DNA from: Leucaena leucocephala
Taxonomy: Eukaryota > Streptophyta > Magnoliopsida > Fabales > Fabaceae
Direction: 5' to 3'
DNA length: 64,000 nt
Assembly: GCA_037074615.1 (NCBI GenBank)
Contig: CM073560.1
Location: 5,773,501 to 5,837,500 of the forward strand
Shown here one piece after another: positions 36,101 to 47,600 of this stretch (the stretch's first letter is position 1; each line of letters opens with the position of its first letter). A model generated the notes under the pieces. It did no database searches, had not been told where the DNA came from, and saw nothing but the letters and a program-made list of their open reading frames with translations. Made by a program: the position numbers and the translations under genes.

Positions 36101-39100
36101 CGATGGTATAAAATTTTGTTATAAGTAAAAAATTATAAATTTGATATGACTTGTAACTTGGATTCGGATTGATAGTGTTTATCTTTTTACTACTAAACCT
36201 TTTTTTCCCTAAAAAAAATACACGAAATCGGATTACAACACGTGGAGGAATCTTTTGTTTACAGAACTCCCGTTTGAAGGAATCTTTGGATCAAGTAAGA
36301 TTGCTTACCATGTGACAATAAAGCTCCAAGTTAGACTGGCAAAATTTACTAAAGATTCTTTATTTTAACCTATAGATTTATAGAATTAGTCCTCTGGTAA
36401 ATCTGTTTAAGAGTTTTGATTCACTTACCTGGATTTATATTGTTTTGGATTATATATAATTTATATGAATATTTTATTTATTTATAAATTAATATATTTT
36501 TATTTAAATATTATTCTTTTAAAAATTATATATAAATATTTTTTATATTTTTAATTAAATTATTTTATTTTGATTATGATTAGTGTGACATTGATTCTAT
36601 CACAATTAAACAACAAACTCTTGAACCATTATCTTAACTGATTTAATAAAAAATTCGATTTCTATTACTTAAATTATGAATAAAGTTTTAAAAATATAGA
36701 GTAAAAAGTATTTGCATTAAATCAAATTTTTTATAATTATTATATCAATTTTTCTAATCACACATGACTATGTGTGCTAATTTTTTGAGTTTAGAGTTAA
36801 ATAATAATATTGGGAAAATTATATACATCACAAAGTATAATTAGGAAACTTGACATATCTAATTCTCTGCTCATAGTGTCATGGGATGAATGAAATTAGA
36901 TTATTTGTAATGATATATACTTAGAGCGAGTGATACAAAAAACTGTGATTATCTATGGGATTTGTCTCTTGTAACTACAGTATTTGGTTTCCTTCTGCTT
37001 TTTTATGTTTTATTATACTTATGTTTCTTTGTTTTTCTTTTTTTATTAGTATCCTTTTATTAAATATAATCATATTTAATATATTATTAAGATTAAATAT
37101 AAATATTTTTCCTAATAAATATTTTTTTTAATAAAAATTTGAACATAACCGAACTCGCCTTAGATAGTAGACCTTTTAGGTTATTTGTTAACTTGTGACA
37201 GACCCATTATCTTATATGTACTGTTTTTTCAATACATTTATGTGTACTATTTTTAAGTATAATAAATTTGTCTTATTTTAACCGTAATAAATACTATTTT
37301 ATTATAATTCTAGTTATAATATTTAAGAAAGTATCCTAACTTTTAGATATCTAAATTTATGATTAAGAATAATTAATAATTCGTCCTGCCTAATATTAGT
37401 ATACCTAAGAGAAAAAGAGTTTTCGTCCTACCTTTAGATCGTGGATGAGTCCAACCTTTTTAAAAAAAAATTATAACAAAAAAAATTATCTTATTATAAA
37501 AAAAACTATAATCTCTAGTTATTTTATTTATATGTCTATGAAAAGGCATTTTTTAATGTTAAAATATATTTTTAATTTTTTATATTTATATCAAATTTTA
37601 TTTTAATATTTTAAATTTAAAAAATATATTTTTAGTCCTCTAAATTTAATAATATTAACTTTAATAACTAAAAATACTATCATGATAATTAAAATGATGA
37701 CTATACGATTAAACGATAATTGTGAAATTAAAATAAAAATATTATATTAAAAAATTAAAATATAAATATATTTTGGCTATATTTAATTATATAATTATTA
37801 TTTTAAATTTATTAAGTTGATATTTTTTATTAATAAAATTAACGATATTAAATTTAAATGATTAAAAATATATTTTTTAAATTTAAAAAATTAAAATAAA
37901 ATTTAATATAAATATCATCGATCAAAAGGTATTCTTTAGCCTTTTTTATTAATTATGCAAATGTGATTAAACTATGAGGATATTAACATATGCATACGCC
38001 GCATATCATACAGTTAACTTTGTTTTTCATAATTTTAAATTTTATTTGATTAAAATCCTTATATTTTTTTAAGTCAATAAATGTAAAAAATATTTACTCT
38101 ATGCTTTATTTCTTTCAAAATAAAACCATATAAGTATGATTAGATTTTAATCTTTTAATATATTTAAAATAAAATTAGCAAGAAAATTTTAATGAGTTTT
38201 TTAATAAAACTATATCAACATTTAAAAATATTTTCAACATTTAAAATTTACTTACATAAATTTCTTATATCTATTATATTAAATTTTCTAATCAAATATT
38301 GTCATGTGTATTATTTTTTAAATATGTTTAAATTAAATAAAAATATTAAAAAACAGACACAAATTATAATGGAATTGGAGAACTTGACCAAATAAAAATA
38401 AAGAACTTGATATAATTTTTTTTTAAATTTGATGTTATTATTTTTTATTAATAAAATTAACTGTGCTAAATTTAGAAGATTAAAACTACTTTATAAAATT
38501 AAATGCTAAAAATAAAATTTTATATAAAATTAAAGCACTAAATATATATATTTTTGCTGATAAATAAAACCATACTTATAGGAATGCTCATTATTGCAAG
38601 CAAATTGGCGTATTGGGTACATCAGACTCAATCACTCTAATGATCTCAAAATTAATGTTTTATATAATTATCATAACATCCGACTCAATCATGTCAAAAC
38701 CCTATATGGGCTCAGACTAATTGAGATTAAGAAAATCTTTCTTAACATTATTTTTTTCCTAAAGTGTATAAAAAAAAATTATTTTTTTCTAAATGCAAGA
38801 TTTAAATCTCGACCCATTTAAGAAAAATCAAATCTTTTTCCGTAGACCCAGCTACTATCTCTCAACTTAATCATAGGCTTCAAAATTAATTAATTAATTA
38901 CTGAAGAGAGAGAAAGAGTGATGATGGTGTCTCTCAAGATATGGATATACACGTTTGATATTCAAATCTTATCCTCTGCCGCAAACAAGCCACTAATTTT
39001 GCACCATACATACCGTGATTGATAATGACAACTTTTTCCAGATAAATAACAAAACATTAAAATTACAAATACACTAAATAACGTTGGTCAATGTTATCCT

Positions 39101-39150
39101 TTTTCTTCTTCATTCGTGTGTCTGAGTGTGCATCATATATATATATATAT
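33103..39150. other. Long AT-rich intergenic stretch
   Basis: No gene or exon chain is recognised over 6 kb. It contains a TACTCCCTCCCATC start at about 34076 that resembles a Stowaway end without a clear partner, a SINE-B fragment (37381-37470) and repeated ATTTTAATATT-type AT runs. The ORFs at 35812-36018, 38192-38395 and 38594-38821 are low-complexity chance frames. Confidence 0.5.
37381..37470 (+). mobile_element. SINE, family B, 3' fragment
   Basis: Plus-strand match to the 3' half of family B: CCTAATATTAGTATACCTAAGAG, then CCTACCTTTAGATCGTGGATGAGTCC, ending in poly(A). The box A/B region is missing, so it is a 5'-truncated copy. Confidence 0.65.
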
Positions 39151-39151
39151 A

Positions 39152-39160
39152 TATATAAAA
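39152..39160 (+). promoter_or_regulatory. Probable TATA box of the OXS3-like gene
   Basis: TATATAAAA lies at the end of an AT microsatellite (about 39136-39158), 105 bp upstream of the first candidate ATG at 39265. The leader between them is short, as expected. Confidence 0.5.
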
Positions 39161-39264
39161 GACTCCATTTTTCTTCTGTCAAACACATAATCATGCAGTA
39201 AAGCATATGGGATCTTCACATCTACTCATCAAAAAGCTATGTATTTGCTCGTCAAGAACTGTTC

Positions 39265-40131
39265 TTGCTTTCCTCGTTGACAGATCAAAAGCTTTCTGAA
39301 ACAGATCATTCGCAGAGAATAATTATGGATGTGGTGGGAAACACGCCGACTTGGGATTTTAAAAAAGCTGATCATGATGCCGGGGATTATTCAACATCAT
39401 CATCATCATCATCCATTGGATCCGTCTCAGAAGATGACTCAATGAACTCTGTAACGACTGTGAGTTTATCATCTTCTTTATCAGAATCCACTGAGGAGAC
39501 AGCAGACTCTTCAACAATAACGTCATCTTCTCCTTCTTCCTCACCTGCTCAATCAAACGGGCCTTTATATGAACTGTCTCAGCTCATGAACCATCTTCCT
39601 ATCAAGTAAGCAATTTCTTGCGCTGTATTTCTTTTATAATATGAGGGCGAGCCTTGCGTAGTGTTAAGTTGTTTCCATATGACCTTACGAGTTCAAAATC
39701 TGAAAATAGCCTCTTCGCTTATACAAGTAATGGTGGGAGTCTCGTATACTAATAGCGCTCATATATATATGTGTGTGTATATGTATGTAAATCATTAATG
39801 GAGATTTGATGTTGTGAACTGCAGGAGAGGATTATCAATGTTCTATGAAGGGAAGGCTCAATCTTTCAGTTCTTTAGCAACAGTGGAGAGCATTGGAGAT
39901 CTTCCAAAGAAAGCCACACCTTATAATAATTGCACAAAGAAAATGAAGTCAAGTAAGAGCTGTGCAGGAGATTTGGACAGATCACACAAAGTCATGTCAC
40001 ACATTAGTCCCAAGGCCACAATATCAAAGAAGTCTTCAAGAGGATCTATGGTTTCTGCCCTGTGTAGCAGTAGAAGAGGGAGTTTTTTGGGAGGCTCTAG
40101 GCTCTCCATTGCTGTACACAAGAACTTTTGA
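39265..40131 (+). CDS. OXIDATIVE STRESS 3 (OXS3)-like protein
   Basis: Small nuclear-type plant protein of the OXS3 family, linked to heavy-metal and oxidative-stress tolerance. Two exons: 39265-39605 and 39825-40131 (stop TGA), 215 aa from the first ATG. Residues after about 45 form a Ser-rich acidic stretch (SSSSSSIGSVSEDD, SLSSSLSESTEE). The diagnostic OXS3 core spans the splice: GPLYELSQLMNHLPIK, then RGLSMFYEGKAQSFSSLA. The C-terminus is basic and ends SRLSIAVHKNF. The codon split AA|G across the intron keeps the frame. The in-frame ATG at 39325 (MDVVGNTPTWDF, 195 aa) looks equally or more like the family N-terminus, so the start is uncertain. The intron holds an Au-like SINE. Confidence 0.85.
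39643..39750 (+). mobile_element. Au-like SINE in the OXS3-like intron
   Basis: GAGCCTTGCGTAGTGTTAAG, CCATATGACCTTACGAGTTC and GAAAATAGCCTCTTCGC follow in the order seen in the Au SINE of angiosperms (GAGCCTTGGCGCA..., ...GTGACCTGGAGGTCACGGGTTC..., ...GAAACAGCCTCTTGC). Box B is decayed (GAGTTCAAAATC). Confidence 0.6.
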
Positions 40132-41518
40132 TGGGATCGTTCCAGTTTGAGTTTGCTTCTTTTTTTCATGCAAAAATTGAAACAATTTTGATTGGTTATG
40201 CATAAAATTTGAGTATAATAAATTTTTCTTTATTTTCTTCTGAAAGCCTCCGCACCTAAAATATATAAACAAATTAAGGGTTAGTCCTTATCCAATAATT
40301 TCAATCTATTTTATTTTTAATATTTATTATTTTTTTAAAATTAATTTATTTAATTTATAAAATGATATATAGGTGTATTTTAAAAAAATTAAGTCATATT
40401 TATTATAATTAAATAAATTTTCTTAATTTATTTAAATTAATTAAATAACTTCTAAATTAAAGATAAGGGTTTCATATACAATGGTATTAAAACTTAACCA
40501 TAGTCGGTTGTTGAACTAGTCTCCCACTGGTCCAATCAAAAGTTGTGTTAGAATAACTGACATCTCAAGAGGGGAAATTAATTGAGTGTTACCAAATTTT
40601 TGCACTTCAAGAGTATACATTAATGTCCAACAAATTTATTCTAATTCGATCTTTCCATCTACTTACATTTAGTCTTAAAGCATCCTTGAGATTTTTAATA
40701 CACTATATCCCTGAAGTTTAATGCTAGTACTCGAGAACAACTACAATCCCCTCAAATTTTATGAGTATTTGAGAACTTTTACAATCCCCTCAAGTTTTAT
40801 TTATACTTGACAACTTTAACTCTCACAAATTTCACAGGTACTTGAAAACGTTAACAACTCTCTTTTACAAACTACAAGGTAATCACCTTTGTTGATATTG
40901 AGTAATTACAATCAATAATATTCTCTCATAGAAGGGATTATGATAATCACTCTAGTACAATTAAATAATCTCTCTCTCACTCTCTTGATTTCATAATGAT
41001 AAGCATTGAAGAACTAAGTCTGAGTATTATCTCGAAGCTTTTAAGTGAAGATGTGTAGATTCAGCATTAATTTCAGCACTTCATCGTTGTACACATATGA
41101 TCCTCTATTTTTAGTTTTTATAGATGATGTTGGGTATATGTCCGTTAGCTCAATTTTCTTCTTGTTGAGAATATAAAGCTAACCATTAGAAGCTTGTGAC
41201 AAAAAGTATTTTTGAACGTTGTATATCCGTTAAGTTTCTATCTTTGCCTAATCTCCTGCAAAATGTATCATTAGATGTTTTAATGATATTTGACACATTT
41301 AGGAGAGTTTTTGATTTGATTTCAAATCCATAGGAAAAATCTCAAATGATGATATTGAACTTTTAAAGTTATGACTCGGATGATATCCTAAGAAAAAAAT
41401 GACTTAGAATGAACTTTTAGCTTATTCTAGTCAACTGGGAATGTGAAATGCAAATGGTAACTTGGTGACTTGGATGTTATTAGAGTCATTGTTTGCTCGC
41501 ACCAAACTTGTAGGTAAC
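40132..41518. other. OXS3-like 3' flank and intergenic DNA
   Basis: No gene is seen. A block at about 40,270-40,470 matches the AT-rich MITE-like blocks near 25.3 and 26.5 kb. The repeated CAACTTTAACT/ACTTGA phrases at about 40,730-40,870 are short imperfect repeats. Confidence 0.45.
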
Positions 41519-41533
41519 TTGTGTCAAATACTT

Positions 41534-41741
41534 TTTTTATACAGAAATTTTTAGAAACAGGTTGAACTCACCTATGATCCAAGAGCAGAGTGAAATCTCT
41601 TTTCTTTTTAGACGATACTAATATCGGGCAGGACAATCCGTCAATTACCCTCAGGTATAAAGTAGTACTCTCCAATGATCGAACACATTCTAAATAGTTA
41701 TATATCTCATCCCTTCGCCAGCTGAACTCACAAAAGATATA
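41534..41741 (-). mobile_element. SINE, family B, copy with intact target duplication
   Basis: Minus-strand SINE flanked by the perfect 15-bp duplication TTGTGTCAAATACTT (41519-41533 and 41742-41756). Box A is GAGTTCAGCTGG (complement of 41718-41729), with a box B of TGTTCGATC type further in, and T at the left edge marks the A tail. This copy fixes the ends of family B. Confidence 0.9.
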
Positions 41742-41979
41742 TTGTGTCAAATACTTAAAATATAGCATTGTAACGTAGACGTGACTTAGGCATTTTTTAC
41801 TTGCAACAAACTTTGGATTAATTGTAGTCAAGTGAAACTCTAACACAGGTAAATTTTAGATAGCCATAATCTCTTTCAATTCAACTCTAAATTTAAAAAA
41901 TAAAAATAACTTAACTTGTATAAATATTTTACCATACAACTTAACTCGTATAAACATTTTCAATTTTTGTCTTGAATAA

Positions 41980-42060
41980 GAGGAGTTGGTCGATACTAAT
42001 ATTGTCAATAGAATTAAACTAATGACTTTCTACTTATACACGGCCTACAAAGCCATTGGC
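41980..42060 (-). mobile_element. SINE, family C, fragment
   Basis: The plus-strand text AATTAAACTAATGACTTTC followed by CTACAAAGCCATTGGC resembles the 5' part of the family-C SINE in the last ArgRS intron (44837-44955). Short and decayed. Confidence 0.45.
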
Positions 42061-42882
42061 AACATTCTCAATTTTCAAATAGAATGTAAGGAGGAGAACA
42101 CAACAAGCTATTAGTTAAGGTAATAAACGACTTTATCCACAAATTTAAATTTTAAAAACGCATTTATTAGAAAAATTAAAAACTTTTTGTGCTCTAAACT
42201 TTAAAAAAAATTACTAATTAGTCTCGAGCCCAAAATTATTTGGAGATTCCCTTAACGGAAAAAAAAGAAAAAATAAATGCTGCTTCATATGGAGAAGAAT
42301 TATAATATCCATACACATTTGGATAAATGGGAAAAAAATAGTGCTCCCTTCGATTCTTTTTACAAAGAAGAGACGTGTGATTCTTATTATAAGTTACTCA
42401 ATGAAATATTATCAAGTTAAGAAAAATGTAACATAAATATGAATTATTTTATTTAAATATGGATAAAATTAATTTTTTTAACTAAGTTAACCAGAGATAT
42501 TTAATGGGTGGCTAGGAAGTAGTGCAGTGGTTCTTACGTTGCAATCTTGGCCCCAATAATTGGAGTGCACGAGACCTGCTCATATTTGTGTTTTGCTTTT
42601 TCTCTGTTTGATAACTGCATTTGGTTGAAAATGAAGAGGGGGCTACATGCAGACATTGATGAAAATGCAAGAGCACATGCATGTTCAGACCCCCCTGTCA
42701 CTCTTTACTTGTGTGTGTACGAGAGAATAACCTAATTTTCCTATAATCCTTGATATGAACTAATCTCACATTCTGCTAAAGATTGACAAACGTATTGCTT
42801 TATTTTATTTTTTCATGGCAGTCCCTACATAAGTTTGTTTTGGTTTAATTAATAATACAGTCCTATAAGTGTTACCTATTAG

Positions 42883-43667
42883 TAAGGGTATGCATGGGTA
42901 GGGCTGAGTAGGGTAGCCCCTACCCGGTGCCCTGCCCAAAAAAAGCATGGGTTATATTTTGCAGCCCGATGCCCGGTCCTGTCCAGTAAAAGTCCTAACT
43001 ATTTTGAGATGGGCATGGTCAGGCTGGCCACGCCCAAGTCATGATGCCATACTCATGTTTTTAAAAAAAATCTGCAATTATAAACTTCTAAAATAATACC
43101 ATATTCATATGTCTTTAAGAGTTAAATAATATCCATAATTCACTAAGAATAAAGCAACAAAAAGATAATAATTAAAGTCTTGAAATCAATTACATATAAA
43201 AAAAAGCCTTGAAATCTAAGTAGTTTATAATTGCAACTTTGCATTAATCTCCCCAATGTTGACAAAGATTAAGCATTTGAAAAAATAAAATAAACAATTA
43301 TAATTTGTAATGTAATTATATGATATTAGCAAAGTTAAAAAAGAAGAAAAAATTAATATAGTTATAAATATTAAAAGATGCAACTTACTTATTGAACTAC
43401 TTATATTTTTAAAATATCCTCTAGTCACTAGTAGCTATCATATTCTTCCTTCCAAGTGTAGTATCTAGGGAAAAAAGTAAAAAATAAAATAAAAGAAGGG
43501 ATGCTCATGGGCAGGGCAGGGAAGCCCTCCTGCCCGACTGAAAAGAGTATGGGCTATATCTTGTAGCCCGACGCCCAGCTCTGTCATATATTTATCGGGC
43601 TGGGCAGGGCTATTTTATTGCGGGCTCAAGTGGATATAATGGACCGCGGATTTTATGTACACCCCTA
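42883..43667. mobile_element. hAT-type non-autonomous element, 785 bp
   Basis: Flanked by the perfect 8-bp duplication CCTATTAG (42875-42882 and 43668-43675). The ends are inverted and differ only by transitions over 15 bp (TAAGGGTATGCATGG versus TAGGGGTGTACATAA). Both subterminal regions carry GC-rich GGGCAGGGC/GCCCGACGCCC blocks, as in plant hAT elements starting TAGGGGTGT. The centre is AT-rich with no transposase, so it depends on another element. Confidence 0.8.
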
Positions 43668-43675
43668 CCTATTAG

Positions 43676-44698
43676 CATATACAAGAAGTGTTATATGAGC
43701 TATCATTATCATGATTATCAATTGACATAGTGGGAGAATCATTACTCAAATCTATCTTCAGTTATCTGAATGTAAATATGAGCAGCAAATTGTAGTGCCT
43801 ATATCTTTTGCTCTTTTTCCTTCATGTATTGTGTCCAACCAATTATACTTTTTGATGTCTTGTTGATATATCACACAAATAGGGAATTGAATCTTTAGAA
43901 GTTGAAGTTGATTGGGGTGAAAAAATGAGAGATTTCAATCTCATAAGTGATGAGCTTATTGATTTTTATAATACTATTTAACACTCATTCCTTCCAAAAC
44001 TAGTTAACTTTTTTAATAGATTAAAAAAATTAAATAAACTAATTTATTATAATTAATATAAAAGTTAGTTGAGTAATTTAAATAGATTAAAGAGCATATA
44101 ATATAAATTCATCTTAAAAAATTAAATTTAATCATAATTAACTAATTTATTTAACTTTTTAAAACTACTCAAAAAAATTAATTAGATATTATATTAAAAA
44201 TTAGAATGAATAATTCTATACAACTAAAAATTTCAAATAAAGTCAAACCTACTTGACAAATTGTTGAACTTATATTTAAAAAAACTAAATCAATCTTTTG
44301 TTACATTGGGATTTTTTTTTTTAATTAATGATCTTTAGATTTGAGGGACATCGCAAGTTAAGGCAAAGATAAAAAAAATCGGTGCAATATCCCTAACAAG
44401 TTTCTATCATAATGATCTTCAAACACCTTAAATGGTTTCAAAGCTCCCATTGCAAGTAGATGAAGAAAATTCAAGTATGAAAAGCCTATCATGTTAAATT
44501 AACGTCAGTTAAAATATTACACAGCACTCATCATTTTACCCCATTTTCTTCCACCCAAGTGGACATAACAGGAAAACTAAAGCCCCGGGTCACGAAAGAT
44601 GAGTTTTTTAATTGAGACAAGTTTAGAGAGAGCACACAACTTGTGTACAAAAAATTGGCAGTCACAAAATTGTGTACTGAAACACACTTGGAGATGTG
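43676..44698. other. Intergenic, ArgRS 3' side
   Basis: No gene is seen. At about 43,976-44,220 a segment with inverted ends (CACTCATTCCTTCC... / ...AGAATGAATAATTC) looks like a decayed MITE. The last 150 bp probably include the ArgRS 3' UTR. Confidence 0.4.
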
Positions 44699-47600
44699 TC
44701 ATATCTTGTATACAGGTACAATTCCGAGGAGATTAAAGCACTTTCTCATCACAGTGGCTGTTGCTTCACAAAGCAAGAGTCTACTTGTTTCCTCAGGCGA
44801 CCCCACAACCTGCAATCAAATGGCTCAAGTCAGGATTCTATTTTTTTTATTTATTCAAAGAGGCAAACACTTAAAGCCTAAAACTACAAACGGGATTAAA
44901 CCCGCAACTTCTCACTTATAGGGAAGCTTACATGCTACTAAGCTACAAAGCCATTGGCTAAGTCAGCATTATGAGAAACAAAACATTTTAATTCAGGCTA
45001 GGTGAATATGTTTGGGAACCCATTTTGTGGTATTCCCAAAATGTGGTTTCCTTCTGAGAAATACAACAAAATGGGTTCCCAAGCATAGCCTATGATGTTT
45101 CCCCGTAAGCAACACTCCAAAACAATTTGATCAAGGACAGGTTTCAGCTGTGATTAACCCACCAACTGGTACTTAACAAGATTACAACAGGACATATAAA
45201 AAGAACCAGAAGCCATCATTTAGCAGGCGTCATAAGTAAATATTGCAAGCTAGATGTAGATTCCATGTATTATACAGAGTTGACAGCTTGCCAAAAGTTT
45301 TTTACTTTATATCAATGTGCTAGTGGGCACTTGGGAGCTCCACTCTCTTGCCCTCACTACTGAGAATGATGAGAAAAACCAAGAATATGAAGCAATAGAT
45401 TGAGGGTCAGAATTTTCACCCAAAAAACAATCGAGGGTCAAACAATACCTGACAATTGGAATAAAATTTTTTTGTGAAGATCTCTGATAAATTATATAGG
45501 TATTCACACAACACATTCGGCAATAAATTGGTGCAGGCCTCCTCAACAACCTGAAAAATAAAGCAGAAAATCCCACAAATGGAATGTAAGAAACATCGTG
45601 GATTAACTTATAAGCTGGAACACAATGCAGCATCAGAGTCATGATCCCATCTCATCCCAGTCTCTTGTATTTGAAGGAAGTGAAGATGCACTACTAATCA
45701 AGTTTTAATGTTAAAGTACAGGATACAGCTCTAAAAGCATAAGGATTAAGGTCCGCATATCCTTTTGACATGTCCTACCTCCGAGAATTGTAGCAAATGG
45801 AGCCCCAATGCACGCTCATCTTGATGATCCAAAGCTATTGTCCCAGTCTGTCACATCAAGTAATAAGCATGAGATACACGGCACTACATACGAGCTGGAA
45901 ATTTAGCAGACCGACTATATATAAACATAAATGGATTTTATTACGACGACACTAGTTTTGGGTGATTCATGCCTACAATTTAATCATGACCAATTTTAAA
46001 TAGATGCATTAAAACAGAAACGGAGTCAGAATATCATTTCAAAACTCAAGTGGTCCATTACTCAAATCTTAAGATCAACGTTGCTTAGTTTAACATCTTT
46101 GGTAGATTAATATCACAACTCAAAATTATATTAGATGAGTACTAGGAAGAGTCATATCAACCATGGAAAAATGCAATTTATTTGGACATAGGCACAACCC
46201 AACTAGATAGGCAGAAAACCAGGAGGAAAAAAGGAACTTACTCTCTTTAACTCTCCTATGTCTTTACCAGATTTCCTGATAATGGAACAGATCCGGGCAT
46301 GAGCATACAGTAAATAGACGGCAGTATTGCCCTGTTTCACATGAAGTTGAAAGGAATCATTAACATCATAACCGACAATTCTTTATTGTGGAAGATAAGG
46401 AGTTAGGCAACCACTAATAGGAGTTTAATACACACGTAATTATGGGTAGTTTTTAACCGTTTTCAAAGAAATTGTGAAATATAAGGGAGTAAATGATTAT
46501 GGCTTGCAAAAATGGGTATAGGGGATAATGGTCCTAAAATCAACTAGCTTCTTCCCTGTAGCTTCATTAAAGTGCTTAAATTTGCATGTTGTTACTGCAC
46601 CTTATCACTGAGCATCTGATCAAAGTTGAATGTGTAATTTGTCAGTCTGTTGTTCTTCAAGTCAGCATACCTGTCAAGACAAATTAAAGATAAAGAAATA
46701 AGAGGTTACCCCTCATTTAGCATTCTTTTACTGCCAACATCAGATCAGTTATCAGATTGTTGCCTTGAAGCATAATCATTAAAATACCATGTTACTAAGA
46801 TCAATCGCCATGGCAAAGGCACAGAAATAGACAATTGACTGCACAGTTGGAAGGATAAAAGTTGCTATATGTACTAGTATATTTACATAGATTGTAGGGA
46901 AAAGAAATTGTACATGCCGACAGAATTCACAGCTATAGCTCTAATTTAAAAGCACCCAATATATATGTAAAGATTCAGTCTAAGACTTCTCCAACACATA
47001 CATATATGTATTCCAAACATCACAACAACAACAAAGCCTTATCCCATTAAATGGGGTCAGCTACATGGATCATACGACGCCATTGTACTCTATCAAAAAC
47101 TAAATCCTTGGTTAAGTTATTGACCAGGAGATCCCGCTCAATGACCTCGTTGAGCGTTTTCTTTGGCCTTCCTCTATTCCTTTTAACCGGGCTCCATACG
47201 ATTTGATCCACCCTCCTCACTGGCACATCCCTTGGCCTTCTTTGTACTTGTTCAAACCACCTAAGACAGTTCTCTACCATTTTCTCCTCAATAGATGCCA
47301 CTCCAACACTTCCCCGTATTTGTTCATTACGAATCTTATCTTTTCTTGTATGCCCACACATCCATCTCAACATCCTCATCTCAGCTACCCCGACTTTATG
47401 CTCTTGCTGTCCTTTTAAAGCCCAACATTCACTTCCATAAAGCATTGCTGGTCTTATAGCAGTGCGATAAAACTTTCCTTTTAATTTATCTGGTACTTTT
47501 CGATCACATATAACCCCAGTAGCCTTTCTCCATTTAAACCACCCAGCTTGAATTCTATGATTAACATCCTCCAAAATTTCACCATCCTTCTGTATAATTG

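Noticed and set aside
45307..45448. Continuation of the ArgRS penultimate exon into a C-terminus ending at 45307
   Set aside because: The family C-terminus (VVGSPEETSRLLLCEA...VYKI) is found perfectly at 44809-44699, so the 45307 end is intron read-through.
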